A stretch of DNA of 64,000 bases. Source: UBA7803 sp040219135 (GTDB lineage: Bacteria > Pseudomonadota > Gammaproteobacteria > Pseudomonadales > Azotimanducaceae). Below, in pieces: positions 1-8,935 of the stretch. A model generated the notes under the pieces. That model saw only the letters and a list, made by a program, of their open reading frames with translations. It did no database searches and was not told where the DNA came from. The stretch spans positions 62,001 to 126,000 of the forward strand of contig JAVJTA010000019.1 in assembly GCA_040219135.1 (NCBI GenBank), given 5' to 3'. Made by a program: the position numbers and the translations under genes. Numbering within the stretch: position 1 is the first letter of the stretch; each line of letters starts with the position of its first letter.

Positions 1-1
1 G

Positions 2-844
2 ACGCCGCCGCAACTGGACAACAACCTCACGGTGCGGCGGTTCCAGCAGCGGTTCGTCGACGAACTGCTGCGCCGAACGCTGCGCCACGACCACATCCTC
101 TACTGCATCGACAACGAAACCTCCGGCATGCCGGCCTGGAGCGCCTACTGGGCCGGCCACATCCGCCGCCGGGCCGCCGCAGCGAACCGGCGGGTCTTCA
201 TCACCGAAATGTGGGACGACTGGAACATCACCGGCGATCAGCACCGGCACACGCTCGAGCGTCGTGACCTCTACGACTACGCGGACGTCTCTCAGAACAA
301 CCATCTCCACGGTGACCGGCACTGGGACCGCTTCCAGACGATCCGCCAGCGGCTTGCGCCACGCCCCTACCCACTGAACGCCGTGAAGACCTACGGCAAG
401 GACGGCGGTCCGTTCGGCAGCACCCGCGACGGTCTGGAGCGCTGGTGGAGACATCTGATCGGCGGCGCCGCGGCAGTGCGGTTTCACCGCGGCGGGTCCG
501 GGCTCGGCCTGTCGGCGCCGGCCGCGCGGTCGATCATGGCGGCGCGTGAAATCGAAGCCCGGGTGCGCCTCTGGGAGATGGAGCCGGCCAACCACCTGCT
601 GCACGGACGTCAGCCGAACGAGGCCTTCGCCACGGCCGATCCGGGTCGTGCCTACGCGGTTTACTTTCCGGACGGCGGGCGCATCGAGCTCGATCTCCGC
701 GATGCGGCCGATCCCTTCGACGTGGTCTGGATCGACGTGCTCGGTGGCCGAAGGGTGCGCCAGGCGGTGGCCGCCGGCGTCACGAAGACCCGGCTCGCAG
801 CGCCATCGTCCGGGCACTGGGTAGCGCTGCTCACGGCGCGCTGA
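2..844 (+). CDS. Glycoside-hydrolase-like protein, 3' part (5' end outside window)
   Basis: The reading frame is already open at base 2, and the first possible start inside the window (GTG at 32) lies within conserved-looking sequence, so this is the C-terminal part of a longer gene. The visible part has a (beta/alpha)-barrel feel, with segments such as YCIDNETSG and FITEMWDDWN that resemble acidic active-site strands of DUF4038/apiosidase-like glycosidases. The last ~70 residues (AYAVYFPDGGRIELDL onward) resemble the small C-terminal beta-sandwich that follows those barrels. The family assignment is from pattern memory and the substrate is unknown. The next gene starts about 120 bases downstream on the same strand. 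Confidence 0.5.
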   Translation, partial: TPPQLDNNLTVRRFQQRFVDELLRRTLRHDHILYCIDNETSGMPAWSAYWAGHIRRRAAAANRRVFITEMWDDWNITGDQHRHTLERRDLYDYADVSQNNHLHGDRHWDRFQTIRQRLAPRPYPLNAVKTYGKDGGPFGSTRDGLERWWRHLIGGAAAVRFHRGGSGLGLSAPAARSIMAAREIEARVRLWEMEPANHLLHGRQPNEAFATADPGRAYAVYFPDGGRIELDLRDAADPFDVVWIDVLGGRRVRQAVAAGVTKTRLAAPSSGHWVALLTAR

Positions 845-961
845 CGAACGGCCGAGTTTCCCGACCCGGCGCAAAGGCGCACAATGACGCCGGGTTGGGT
901 TCCGCTTTGCGCCTGCCAGGCATCGAACGTCGTGGCGTGCGCCGGCACAGGAGGCTCGAAG

Positions 962-1726
962 ATGCACTTCACCACGCCACCGGCTGTACCAGCATTTCCC
1001 AAAGTTTGCGCAGCGCTGCTTTTCTGCGCGCTGGCGTTGAGCGGCTGCGATCGGCAGGAAGCCGCCTGGCAGGAGGCGCAGGCGACCGATACGGCTGCCG
1101 CCTATCAGGCGTATCTCGAAGAGCACGGCGACAGCCCCCAGGCTGTGGAAGCCGAGCAGCGGATCCGCGCACTGCAACGGACGAAGCTCTGGGAAGAGGC
1201 ACGCCAGGCCGATACCGCGGACGCCTACCGACGCTTCCTCGAGCAGTTCCCCGACGCCGATCGCGCCGAACAGGCCCGCGAACGCCTCTCGGAGATCGAG
1301 CGGCAGACGGCGTGGGAGCGCCTCCGGGGCTCGAGCGACATCGCAGCACTGCGGGCGTTTGTCGAGACGCAGCCGGGCGACCCGCTCGCCGAGCAGGCAC
1401 GGCAACGGGTCAGTGCGCTTACGGCAGAGGCCGAACGCCAGGAGCAGGCGCGGCGCGAGGAAGAACGCCAACGTCGGCTCGCCGAGGAAGCCGCCTACAG
1501 CCACCGCGTGCAGCTCGCCGCTCTACGCACCGAGCAGCAGGCCCGGAGCGGCGCAGACGGACTCAAACAGCGATTCGCCGACATCCTCGGCAAGACCGAT
1601 CTGGAGTTGGAGCGGTCCGGCAACTACTACCTGGTTCGAACCGTACCCCTGTCGGCGGACGATGCGCACAGCCTCTGCGAACGCCTCAAGGCGAAGAACC
1701 AGGATTGTCTCGTCGTAGGCCGCTGA
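962..1726 (+). CDS. SPOR-domain lipoprotein with coiled coil
   Basis: Start chosen at ATG 962 because AGGAGG sits at 949-954 with 7-base spacing; upstream in-frame codons lack such a site. The N-terminus is a lipoprotein signal (hydrophobic stretch ending in lipobox LSGC). The middle holds repeated helical segments (xAYxxYLEEH..., DAYRRFLEQFP...) spaced like short TPR/Sel1-type repeats, then a highly charged coiled coil rich in Glu, Arg and Gln. The last ~70 residues (HRVQLAALRTEQQA to DCLVVGR) have the look of a SPOR domain, which binds denuded septal peptidoglycan. I infer a membrane-anchored periplasmic protein connected with cell-wall or division functions. No partner gene is adjacent. 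Confidence 0.7.
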   Translation: MHFTTPPAVPAFPKVCAALLFCALALSGCDRQEAAWQEAQATDTAAAYQAYLEEHGDSPQAVEAEQRIRALQRTKLWEEARQADTADAYRRFLEQFPDADRAEQARERLSEIERQTAWERLRGSSDIAALRAFVETQPGDPLAEQARQRVSALTAEAERQEQARREEERQRRLAEEAAYSHRVQLAALRTEQQARSGADGLKQRFADILGKTDLELERSGNYYLVRTVPLSADDAHSLCERLKAKNQDCLVVGR

Positions 1727-1787
1727 CCCGGGAGATTCGACGCCTGGTTAGCCATCGTTGTAGATTCCGTCTCAGGGTCGCGAGACG

Positions 1788-3077
1788 ATGGCCATGTCGC
1801 CCGAACAAGAGCTCGAACAGGCAATGCTCGAAGTCTGCGCACGCGCGGCTGCAGAGAATCAGATCGCTCTGGTCACGCTGAAGAGCGGCACCCGGAGTGG
1901 CGCCAGACAGTTCGCGAGCCGTCAACTGGAACGCCACGGCAATACCTCGCCAGGCTATCGGCACCTGGTGCAGGCCGGGCGCTTCGACCTGACACTGGAA
2001 TCGCTGGTACTCCAGGCGCGGTTCCGATCACTGTTCAGCCATGGCGAACGCATCGAAGCCCGAGCCCGGCTCATCGACTCGATTACGGGGGCTCTGAACG
2101 CGGCAGCCCATGGTCGTGTCATCGGCAGACTTCAGGACCTGCGCGCGGAGCGCGTGGGGCTGCAGGCGGCCCCTGATCTGTTGTTCGGCGGCCGCAGCGT
2201 TCGCCGCAACGATGGCTATGCCTACCACGCAGGCGGCCGCGACGAACTGCATTTCCACATCGCCATGGTCGGCTTTGACCGCGAGCCGTGGATTCGCTAT
2301 GGCGTCGGCCTTGCTCTCTCACCGAGTAAGACCAGCGGTCTCGAGCGGTTCCTGCCGAAAATTGATCGATTCAACGAATTTCTCCAGGCCGACCCTGACC
2401 GATTCGCGCGGCTCCGCGTCCAGCACCACCGGTTTGGTGAGGTGACCACGTTCGATCCCGGGCCGCTGCCCTCTCACTTCGTCTGCCCGCACGCCTTCGT
2501 GTTCCTCGGCGTGCACGTGCCCCTCGAAGAGCTTGCGGTCGAACGCGTGCTCGATGAATACGATGCACTCATGCCGCTCCATCACTACGTGGAAACGGGC
2601 ACCGAGCTGTCGGTACCGGCGCCGCCGGCTGCCGGTCGAGCGCCCACCGTCGATGCCCCGGCCCAACGGCAGGCACCTCGCGATCGGCACACCGTCGATC
2701 GGGCGCTGCGCCACCGCATGCTGCGGTCAGCCCTCGTCGAACACCTCGACTCGCTGCAGAGCGGCAGCGCTGGCGGCGTCGTCGACGCCCACGCCCGTAA
2801 CGGCGTGACCGCCGACGTGACTGTCTGCCACCAGGGTGTGTACACGTACTACGGCATCAGTACCGAACTGACGGCGCACGCCTGCCTGCGTGAAACCCTC
2901 GGCCGCCTGCTGAACGGTCTGTACCAATCCGAGTCTCCGGAACCGGAAGCGCTGGTCGTCGTCGGCGAGGCCGAGCCGGACGCGACCACGCAGGACTACG
3001 TCGAGTTCCTGCGTGCCCGCTTCGGCCTGACCCTACGGTACCAGCGCCTCGATCTCGCGACGAATCGTCTCCACTGA
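1788..3077 (+). CDS. Conserved hypothetical protein with degenerate PD-(D/E)XK-like C-terminal domain
   Basis: 429 residues with no signal peptide. The N-terminal two thirds contains a conserved-looking block (RNDGYAYHAGGRDELHFHIAM, then FxxKIxxFNxFLxxxPDRF) reminiscent of N-terminal modules of restriction-linked proteins. The C-terminal ~110 residues (from VTADVTVCHQG through RETLGRLLNGLY to EALVVVGEAEPD and FLRARFGLTLRYQ) follow the pattern of a nuclease-like domain in which an Asp strand is followed by an E-x-K strand and then by 'xxCiREALGQLLEY'. Here the Asp is kept but the E-x-K position reads Y-G-I-S, so catalytic residues seem lost. The start ATG at 1788 could equally be ATG 1794. The function is unknown. 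Confidence 0.55.
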   Translation: MAMSPEQELEQAMLEVCARAAAENQIALVTLKSGTRSGARQFASRQLERHGNTSPGYRHLVQAGRFDLTLESLVLQARFRSLFSHGERIEARARLIDSITGALNAAAHGRVIGRLQDLRAERVGLQAAPDLLFGGRSVRRNDGYAYHAGGRDELHFHIAMVGFDREPWIRYGVGLALSPSKTSGLERFLPKIDRFNEFLQADPDRFARLRVQHHRFGEVTTFDPGPLPSHFVCPHAFVFLGVHVPLEELAVERVLDEYDALMPLHHYVETGTELSVPAPPAAGRAPTVDAPAQRQAPRDRHTVDRALRHRMLRSALVEHLDSLQSGSAGGVVDAHARNGVTADVTVCHQGVYTYYGISTELTAHACLRETLGRLLNGLYQSESPEPEALVVVGEAEPDATTQDYVEFLRARFGLTLRYQRLDLATNRLH

Positions 3078-3313
3078 GTTAGCCCCGCTTCACCACGGGC
3101 TGACCTGCCTCCGAGCCAGGACCCGGCCGATGGCTTCCACCAGCAGCCATACGCACGCCTGGCCCGCACGCGCCAGGTCGACGATGCCATTATCGCCCGC
3201 TGCCAGACCTGGATCGCCGCGCAGTACCGGAAGCGGTTCGGCGCCCTGCGGAAGTCGCTCGCGCCGACGCCCTGAAATCGGATCCCGTATCATCCGGGCT
3301 GATCCCCGCATGG

Positions 3314-3994
3314 ATGGCGCCCACGCCCATGGTCCTGGCAGCGCATCTCATTCCGCTCTGGTTCAATGTCGCGGCCGGCTTGCTGATGATGACGTGTGTA
3401 GGCGGCGCCGCACTCACGGCGCATTGGCCGGCGCTACGCGCCGCATCGGAACGTCAGCACGTCCTGCTCGGCGGCCTCCTCGCGCTCATGCTGCTCTGGC
3501 TTCTCTCATTCCAGGTAATCGCCGACGTCTGGATACACCTTCTCGGCGTCACCAGCCTGACTCTGATCGTCGGCTGGCGCTTCGCTGTCCTGGGAGCGAC
3601 GCTGGTGCTGTTCGGATACCTGTGGTGGCTGCAACAATCCCTGATGGCTGCGCCGGTAGCCTGGTTCTTCTCAGTGCTGATACCCGCAACGACGACCCGG
3701 TTGCTGGCCCACCTGCTGCGCATGTATGGATTGAAGAACCTGTTCGTGTACATGCTGGGCGCCGGTTTCGGCGGCGGTCTGCTGAGTGTTCTGCTGGCAG
3801 CGGTCCTGGCACTCCCGACGTTCTGGCTGATCGGTCAGTCCGGCTGGGCCGACAGTGCGCTGGACAACTGGGCCTTCGTCTTCCTGCTGATGTTCCCCGA
3901 AGGCTTCGTCAACGGCATGCTGGTCACGGCCTTCGCCGTCTTCCATCCCGATGTCGTGAAGACGTTGGATGACGACTACTACCTCAACGATTGA
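3314..3994 (+). CDS. Polytopic membrane protein, CbiM-like / COG3235 family
   Basis: 226 residues with about six or seven hydrophobic helices and few charged loops. The ending FPEGFVNGMLVTAFAVF followed by HPDVVKTLDDDYYL matches my memory of the COG3235 family of predicted inner-membrane proteins, distantly related to the CbiM permease component of energy-coupling-factor metal transporters. No ATPase or T-component gene is adjacent, so a complete transporter is not shown here. ATG 3329 is an alternative start. It converges with the molybdenum hydroxylase gene, whose stop lies 58 bases downstream. Confidence 0.6.
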   Translation: MAPTPMVLAAHLIPLWFNVAAGLLMMTCVGGAALTAHWPALRAASERQHVLLGGLLALMLLWLLSFQVIADVWIHLLGVTSLTLIVGWRFAVLGATLVLFGYLWWLQQSLMAAPVAWFFSVLIPATTTRLLAHLLRMYGLKNLFVYMLGAGFGGGLLSVLLAAVLALPTFWLIGQSGWADSALDNWAFVFLLMFPEGFVNGMLVTAFAVFHPDVVKTLDDDYYLND

Positions 3995-4052
3995 GAGGGC
4001 GCCGCCTCGGGACCGGCGGCTGACCGCGTCGTCCGAATCGTCGTCTGCGGGG

Positions 4053-6293
4053 CTACACCAGCCTGAAGCCCTCCCCGCTCAATGGCATCGACCGGATGCG
4101 CACACCGGTGGCAGCAAAGATCGCGTTGGTCACCGCCGGCGCCAGCGGCGGCAGCGCCGGCTCGCCCAGACCCGTCGAGGGGTTGTCGCTCTGAATGAAG
4201 TGCACGTCGATCGCCGGCGTCGCCGCAATGCGCATGACCGGGTACTCATCGAAGTTGTCCTGCTGAATCACCCCGCCCTGCATGGTGATCTGCTGCAGCG
4301 CCATGGTGCTGAGCCCATCGACCACCGCGCCCTGAACCTGGCTGATGGCGCCGCTCAGGTTGATGATGGGGCCGACGTCGACCGCGACCGTCACTCGCTC
4401 GACGCGGAAGTTCCGATCCGCATCGACGCTGACCTCGGCCACCTCCGCGACATGGGCCGCGTGACAGAAATAGAACGCCAGGCCCAGACCCGAGCCGTCG
4501 GGCATTTCCCTGCCCCATCCCGCTTTCTCCGCGGCGAGCCGGATCACGTCCATGGCGCGCCCCGTGTTCAGGGCATTGACGTTTCCCTCGACGACCCAGC
4601 GGCGCGGCTCCATCAGCTCGAGCAGGAACTCGAGGTGGTCGCGGCCGGCGAGCACGGCCAGCTCGTGAAGGAAGCTCTGCTCGACGAACGCGTTGGTGTT
4701 CGAGCCGGGCGCCCGCCACGCTCCACACGGGGTCGCGACTTCCATCATGGTCTGGCGAACGCGGGCGTTCTTCATCGCGCTCATGGTGAACTCGTTGCCG
4801 GACAGCCCGGATCCGATGACCGGCTTGCCGTTGTGCTGGAAGCCGATGTAGTGCTGATCCAGAGCGACCAGTTTGCCCTGAGTATCCACCGCACCCTTGA
4901 GGTTCTCGAACCCACCCACCCGGAAGAAGTCGTTGTGGATGTCGTCCGTCCGTGTCCACGTCAGCTTCACGGGGACGCCCGCGCGGTGGGATATCGCCAT
5001 CGCCTCCGCCGCGAAATCGTGAACGGCCCGCCGCCCGAAGCCGCCGCCCAGGCGCATCAGGTGCACCTTGACGTTGTCCGGCTCGAGACCGAGCAGGTGA
5101 TGGGCGACCTCCTTCACCTGGGCCGGAAACTGGCTGCCCAACCAGACCTCCAGGCTGTCGGCGGCGCCGTTCCGGCCTTTCCGGTAGTCGGCCGTGCAGT
5201 TCATGGGCTCCATGCAGACATGCGCTACATAGGGGAACTGGTAGAACGATTCCTGCACGCGGTTGCCGCCGTCGGCGAGCGCCTCGTCCACGGAAACCCC
5301 GGGCGAGCGCACGTCGCCGCCGCCTTCGCGCGCGATCGCCTTCGCCCGATCGATCATCTGCAACCAGTCGTCGTCGGAAGCTCCGGACTCGTCCCACTCC
5401 ACCACCAGCCTGCGCCTGGCGTCGAGCACCGACCAGGTATCGTCCCCGACGATGGCGACCCCGCCGCGCAGCGCCGCCAGCCCCTCCAGGAACGCCATGG
5501 AGGCTTTGCCGGATCGCGCGTCGGGTTGCAGGATGAACGCGTCGGTGACCCCGGGCAGCGCCCTGATCTCCGCTTCGTTGAACCGCACGGCTTTGCCCCC
5601 GATGCGTGGGCACCGGGTGTAGGTCGCGTACTTCAGTCCCGGGATGTCGACGTCGAGTCCGAATTCGGCGCGCCCGGTGGCGATGACAAGATTGTCGACC
5701 CCGCCGATGGACGTGCCGATGATCGTGTAGGAGCGCGGATCCTTGAACGAGAGCATTTCCGGATCGGGCACCGGCTGCTCCGCCGCCAGCGCCGCCAATT
5801 GACCGAAGCTCCGGCTCTCACCGGAGGCGTGGATCACCTCACTGTCCCGGGCTTCCAGCCCTTCCCGATCCACCTCCATCAGCAGCGCGGCGGCACCGAT
5901 CAGCATCTCCCGGGCGGAGGCGCCCATGCGCCGCATCGCGCCGATGTCGCGGGGGATCGACGTGGAGCCGCCGGCGCCCTGCAGACCGAACCGGGACTGA
6001 TCGACCGGCGCCTGAATGACCCGGACGTCCTCCCAGCGGGCACCCATTTCTTCCGCGATGATCATCGGCAGCGCGGTCTTCACCCCCTGCCCCATCTCCG
6101 GCAGGCTGGAGTAGATGGTGATCTCACCGTCCGGGGCGATCTGAATGTAGGCATTGAGCTCGCGTGAGCGCAGCAGCGTATCGGGTTCCTGGGCACCGGC
6201 CGAGGCGGACAGCCGCAGCTCCAGCATCAGTCCGCCGCCCGCCAGCGCGGCGGCCCTGAGGATTTCCCTGCGGTTCATCCGGACGCCGCTCAT
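4053..6293 (-). CDS. iorB: Molybdopterin-binding subunit of xanthine dehydrogenase family (IorB-type)
   Basis: 746 residues. The start is ATG 6293, which overlaps the stop of the upstream [2Fe-2S] gene as ATGA (translational coupling). The N-terminus MSGVRMNRREILR followed by a hydrophobic Ala/Gly stretch is a twin-arginine-like export signal, so the enzyme is likely periplasmic. Molybdopterin-binding patterns include QGVKTALPMIIAEEMGARW near residues 75-95, GGGFGRRA near 415 and the C-terminal GLGEPALPPLAPAVTNAIF. This layout, with a two-subunit enzyme lacking an FAD subunit, is that of isoquinoline 1-oxidoreductase and related aldehyde/heterocycle hydroxylases, which pass electrons to a cytochrome or membrane acceptor. 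The actual substrate cannot be read from sequence. Confidence 0.9.
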   Translation of the reverse strand: MSGVRMNRREILRAAALAGGGLMLELRLSASAGAQEPDTLLRSRELNAYIQIAPDGEITIYSSLPEMGQGVKTALPMIIAEEMGARWEDVRVIQAPVDQSRFGLQGAGGSTSIPRDIGAMRRMGASAREMLIGAAALLMEVDREGLEARDSEVIHASGESRSFGQLAALAAEQPVPDPEMLSFKDPRSYTIIGTSIGGVDNLVIATGRAEFGLDVDIPGLKYATYTRCPRIGGKAVRFNEAEIRALPGVTDAFILQPDARSGKASMAFLEGLAALRGGVAIVGDDTWSVLDARRRLVVEWDESGASDDDWLQMIDRAKAIAREGGGDVRSPGVSVDEALADGGNRVQESFYQFPYVAHVCMEPMNCTADYRKGRNGAADSLEVWLGSQFPAQVKEVAHHLLGLEPDNVKVHLMRLGGGFGRRAVHDFAAEAMAISHRAGVPVKLTWTRTDDIHNDFFRVGGFENLKGAVDTQGKLVALDQHYIGFQHNGKPVIGSGLSGNEFTMSAMKNARVRQTMMEVATPCGAWRAPGSNTNAFVEQSFLHELAVLAGRDHLEFLLELMEPRRWVVEGNVNALNTGRAMDVIRLAAEKAGWGREMPDGSGLGLAFYFCHAAHVAEVAEVSVDADRNFRVERVTVAVDVGPIINLSGAISQVQGAVVDGLSTMALQQITMQGGVIQQDNFDEYPVMRIAATPAIDVHFIQSDNPSTGLGEPALPPLAPAVTNAIFAATGVRIRSMPLSGEGFRLV

Positions 6294-6772
6294 CGCCCTG
6301 CCCCAGCAGCCGCATCGTAGTAAGAAGCCGCCGTATGCACGGCCCGGCGGATTCGAACGTAGGTGCCGCAGCGGCAATAGTTGCCGGCCAGGGCGGAATC
6401 GATGTCTTCGTCGGTGGGCCGCCGCTTCGCGGTGAGCAGCGCCGCGGCGCTCATGATCTGCCCCGACTGGCAGTAGCCGCACTGCGGCACGTCATGCTCG
6501 ATCCACGCCGCCTGCAGGGGATGCAGATCCCCACCATCGGCGAGCCCTTCGATCGTGGTCACCGCGCCGGCGACGGCGGAGATCGGCAGCACGCAGGCGC
6601 GCACCGGGTTGCCGTCGACGTGCACGGTGCACGCCCCGCACTGGGCGATCCCGCAGCCGTACTTGGTTCCGGTCAGCTTGAGCTTGTCCCGGAGCACCCA
6701 GAGCAGCGGCATCTGGGGACTGACGTCGACCTCGTGCGTCTCTCCATTGACCGTCAGCTTGAACCGGCCCAC
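6290..6772 (-). CDS. iorA: [2Fe-2S]-binding subunit of molybdenum hydroxylase (IorA-type)
   Basis: 160 residues. Start GTG 6772 is chosen because AAGGAG lies just upstream and the protein then begins with the ferredoxin fold (GRFKLTVNGETHEVDV). The plant-type ferredoxin cysteines are present (CGIAQCGAC, then a Cys about 20 residues later), followed by the helical [2Fe-2S] domain with CGYCQSGQ and NYCRCG. It feeds electrons from the Mo centre of the adjacent IorB-type subunit. The two genes overlap by four bases and form an operon. The longer upstream frame lacks a family match and is not used. Confidence 0.92.
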   Translation of the reverse strand: MGRFKLTVNGETHEVDVSPQMPLLWVLRDKLKLTGTKYGCGIAQCGACTVHVDGNPVRACVLPISAVAGAVTTIEGLADGGDLHPLQAAWIEHDVPQCGYCQSGQIMSAAALLTAKRRPTDEDIDSALAGNYCRCGTYVRIRRAVHTAASYYDAAAGAGR

Positions 6773-7112
6773 TGTGCTCTCCTTCCGTGGCGATAGCGGG
6801 TTCAAGCCTACCACCATCCCGGCGCGCACTATCGCAGGCCCCGGTCTCCACCGACACGGTCGACCGGTACGGGTCGGCTTGTCCGCCTCCGCCACGACGA
6901 CCATTTCTCAGTCCCGTAGTCGTCGCCTCGTAGTCGTCGTCGCGCTCCAGATTTATTCTAGGTTATCTCTATAACTTACTATTATTTAAAAGTTTTCTTC
7001 CGAACCATCTATCCGTCCCGTCAGCACACGATACGAGAAGGTGACATTGCAGCGACAGAAATCGGCGCGACCGCGTGGTGAAGTACCCGGGCATGAGCAG
7101 AAGACGAGTGCA
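6773..7112. promoter_or_regulatory. Intergenic region with AT-rich divergent promoter area
   Basis: This 340-base stretch separates the leftward iorAB operon from the rightward small membrane protein. Around 6945-7000 it contains a sharply AT-rich tract (including TATAACTTACTATTATTTAA) in otherwise GC-rich DNA, as expected for promoter elements, but I cannot assign -35/-10 boxes with confidence. No gene was recognised. Confidence 0.35.
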
Positions 7113-7289
7113 ATGACGCGAGAGCGAGCCCTGGAGATTCAAGCTGGCGTGTATGCGTTCCTGGCCGGGTTGTTCGGGATCGTGACCGTCGCCCTGGCCG
7201 ACCTGCCGCTGTGGTCGTTCGGCGTACCGGTGGTCGCCGCGATGGTCATGGTCCCCGGGATGGTGACGAACTATCTGACCCGCGAGTGA
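7113..7289 (+). CDS. Small membrane protein
   Basis: 58 residues if started at ATG 7113 (82 if GTG 7041 is used). The sequence carries two hydrophobic segments, around residues 10-30 and 35-52, separated by a short polar loop, and ends NYLTRE. It is probably an inner-membrane protein of unknown function. It lies downstream of the AT-rich intergenic tract, and its 3' end overlaps the end of the convergent dihaem cytochrome gene by 44 bases. The regular hydrophobic pattern favours a real gene, but there is no family match. Confidence 0.4.
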   Translation: MTRERALEIQAGVYAFLAGLFGIVTVALADLPLWSFGVPVVAAMVMVPGMVTNYLTRE

Positions 7290-7845
7290 AACCCGCCGGC
7301 GCGTCCGCCGGCTTGCCGTCCCACACGCCCGGCCCGTAGCCCGGGTGCAGGCGCTCCGCGTCGTAGATGCCGAGCGCCGCCTCCTTGTGGCAGTCGGCGC
7401 AGGGGCTGAGGAACCCTTCCGCCAGCTCGGCTACCTCGAGCTCCCGCGGAATCATGTAGTGCATGTTCTCGAAGGCCGGCAGCTCGGTGATCCGCAGCGG
7501 CGGATCGTCGGGCAGGCCGCGCAGCAGCCGGCTCATCTTCGACGGCCGGCCGCGGCTCAGTCCGTTCGCTTCCAGGTAGGTTGTAATGTACGCCGCGGTC
7601 GCTTCGTCCAGCTCGGCGTTGTCACCGAAGTGATCCTCGAGACCCGCCATCACCTTGCGCCAGCTCTCAACCGGCAGCAGGTCCGGCGCGTAGGCCAGGT
7701 GGCAGGCACCGCACTCGTCGACGTAGGTCTCGTCCTGCTGGTACTGCGGCTGTCCCTCCAGGGCGTTCACCAGCACGCCGTAGCCGGCAAAGCCGAGGAT
7801 CGCGGACAGCAGCAGGCCGCCCGTCGCTCTCTGAATTCCGCCCAT
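7246..7845 (-). CDS. Periplasmic dihaem cytochrome c
   Basis: 199 residues with an N-terminal signal/anchor (GGLLLSAILGFAGYGVLV) and two haem c attachment sites, CGACH at 45-49 and CADCH near 149-153, with a conserved stretch between (ESWRKVMAGLEDHFGDNAELD). This is the pattern of the 'diheme cytochrome c' family that accompanies SHP-type cytochromes and cytochrome b561 in proteobacteria. It is the last gene of a leftward group with the SHP-type and b561 genes. It presumably shuttles electrons between the membrane cytochrome b and soluble partners. The Ser/Pro-rich tail after WDGKPADAP looks unstructured. Confidence 0.85.
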   Translation of the reverse strand: MGGIQRATGGLLLSAILGFAGYGVLVNALEGQPQYQQDETYVDECGACHLAYAPDLLPVESWRKVMAGLEDHFGDNAELDEATAAYITTYLEANGLSRGRPSKMSRLLRGLPDDPPLRITELPAFENMHYMIPRELEVAELAEGFLSPCADCHKEAALGIYDAERLHPGYGPGVWDGKPADAPAGFTRGSDSSSPSRGP

Positions 7846-7870
7846 GCCTCGACTCCCGTACTCCGTCTTC

Positions 7871-8296
7871 CTACTGCCCGCTCAGCCAGACCAGGATGTC
7901 GCCTTTCTCCTGGGCCGTGCACTCGCGGCCGTAGGTCCACTTGCAGTTCCTGAGGAACCACTTGTCCATTTCCCTGCGCTCGGTCAGCCGCTCCGGGTTC
8001 ACCGACCGGGCCATGGGTTCGATGCGCTTGCCCGTCTTCTCGTGACGGCCGGGCACGTCGAGCGTCTCGCCGTGACAGCTCGTACAGCTCCGGCCGTTCG
8101 GCTCCCTCCTGTACCAGGTCCGATGGCCCGCTGGCACGGTGAACGGCTCCGACGCGTCCCGCTCCAGGTCCTGGAGCATCGTCCGAACCGCCTCAGTGAG
8201 CGCGCCGGGCTCCGGCGCTGCGCCGAAGGCGGTGGCCGCCAGCGCGAGCCCGACTCCCAGTGCGGCCAGACCCAGCGTCAGCGACCGCACGCTCAC
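7871..8296 (-). CDS. shp: SHP-type monohaem cytochrome c (DUF1924)
   Basis: 141 residues. Start GTG 8296 overlaps the stop of the upstream b561 gene (GTGA), so the two are translationally coupled; the reading frame further upstream is out-of-family sequence antiparallel to nothing conserved. A Sec signal peptide (LTLGLAALGVGLALAATAFG) is followed by one haem site, CTSCH at 71-75. The pattern RTWYRREPNGRSCTSCH, the VPGRHEKTGKRIEPM region and the C-terminal DILVWLSGQ fit the Sphaeroides haem protein family, in which the haem can bind small ligands such as oxygen or NO. It is probably periplasmic and reduced through the neighbouring dihaem cytochrome and b561. Confidence 0.85.
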   Translation of the reverse strand: MSVRSLTLGLAALGVGLALAATAFGAAPEPGALTEAVRTMLQDLERDASEPFTVPAGHRTWYRREPNGRSCTSCHGETLDVPGRHEKTGKRIEPMARSVNPERLTERREMDKWFLRNCKWTYGRECTAQEKGDILVWLSGQ

Positions 8297-8862
8297 GTCC
8301 GCGCTTTCCCGCCCGCCGCCGGCCCGACCGGCGGCTTGCGCCCGGTGATCATGGCGCGAACCAGATTCGTCCGGGTCAGTGCGCTGGTGATCAGCACGCC
8401 GGCCACGTGCACCGCCACCAGCACCAGGGTGAGGTCCGAGGCGACGTGGTGCACGTCCACCATGGGCCGGTCGGACCAGCCGGCGACCGCCGTGCCCGCC
8501 AGCGGGCCGCGACCTTCCATGGCGAACAGCGACATGCCGGACAACGCGGTGACGAGAAGGCTCGCGAGCAGCGCCAGGATCATGGCCGCGCCCGCCGGGT
8601 CGTGACCGCGGTAGACCTCGGGCCGACCCCGGGCGAGCGCGCCGAGACAACGCAGCATCGCCGCCGGCGCGGTGACGAAGTCCGCAAAGCGGGCGTGAGT
8701 CGAACCGATGAAGCCCCAGAGAATGCGGAACCCGACCAGCAGCGCCACGGTGTATCCCGCGTGGGCATGCAGACCCGGCCAGTCGCTGCCGAGCCAGTAG
8801 GCCAGGGAGAAGAACCCGGCGAGACTCCAGTGAAAGACCCGCACGGGCAGATCCCAGACCAT
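8293..8862 (-). CDS. Cytochrome b561-family membrane protein
   Basis: 189 residues from ATG 8862; GTG 8898 is an alternative start. Four hydrophobic helices carry the expected histidines: VRVFHWSLAG in helix 1, LHAHAGY before helix 2, and DVHHVASDLTLVLVAVHVAG in helix 4. This is the di-haem b561 fold used to move electrons between the quinone pool and periplasmic cytochromes. It is coupled by a four-base overlap to the SHP-type gene and followed by the dihaem cytochrome gene, a combination known from other proteobacteria. The Vgb-like gene ends 73 bases upstream. Confidence 0.85.
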   Translation of the reverse strand: MVWDLPVRVFHWSLAGFFSLAYWLGSDWPGLHAHAGYTVALLVGFRILWGFIGSTHARFADFVTAPAAMLRCLGALARGRPEVYRGHDPAGAAMILALLASLLVTALSGMSLFAMEGRGPLAGTAVAGWSDRPMVDVHHVASDLTLVLVAVHVAGVLITSALTRTNLVRAMITGRKPPVGPAAGGKART

Positions 8863-8935
8863 CCGGCTGTGCCCCGTTCCGCGCCCGTTCCCCGCCACCT
8901 CCGCGACCCCGCCGGGGCGGGGTCCGGCGGCTGCC

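Noticed and set aside
3969..6167. Long open frame opposite iorB on the plus strand
   Set aside because: It is antisense to a clearly conserved molybdenum hydroxylase gene, has low-complexity His/Arg/Ala composition and shows no domain; a codon-bias shadow.
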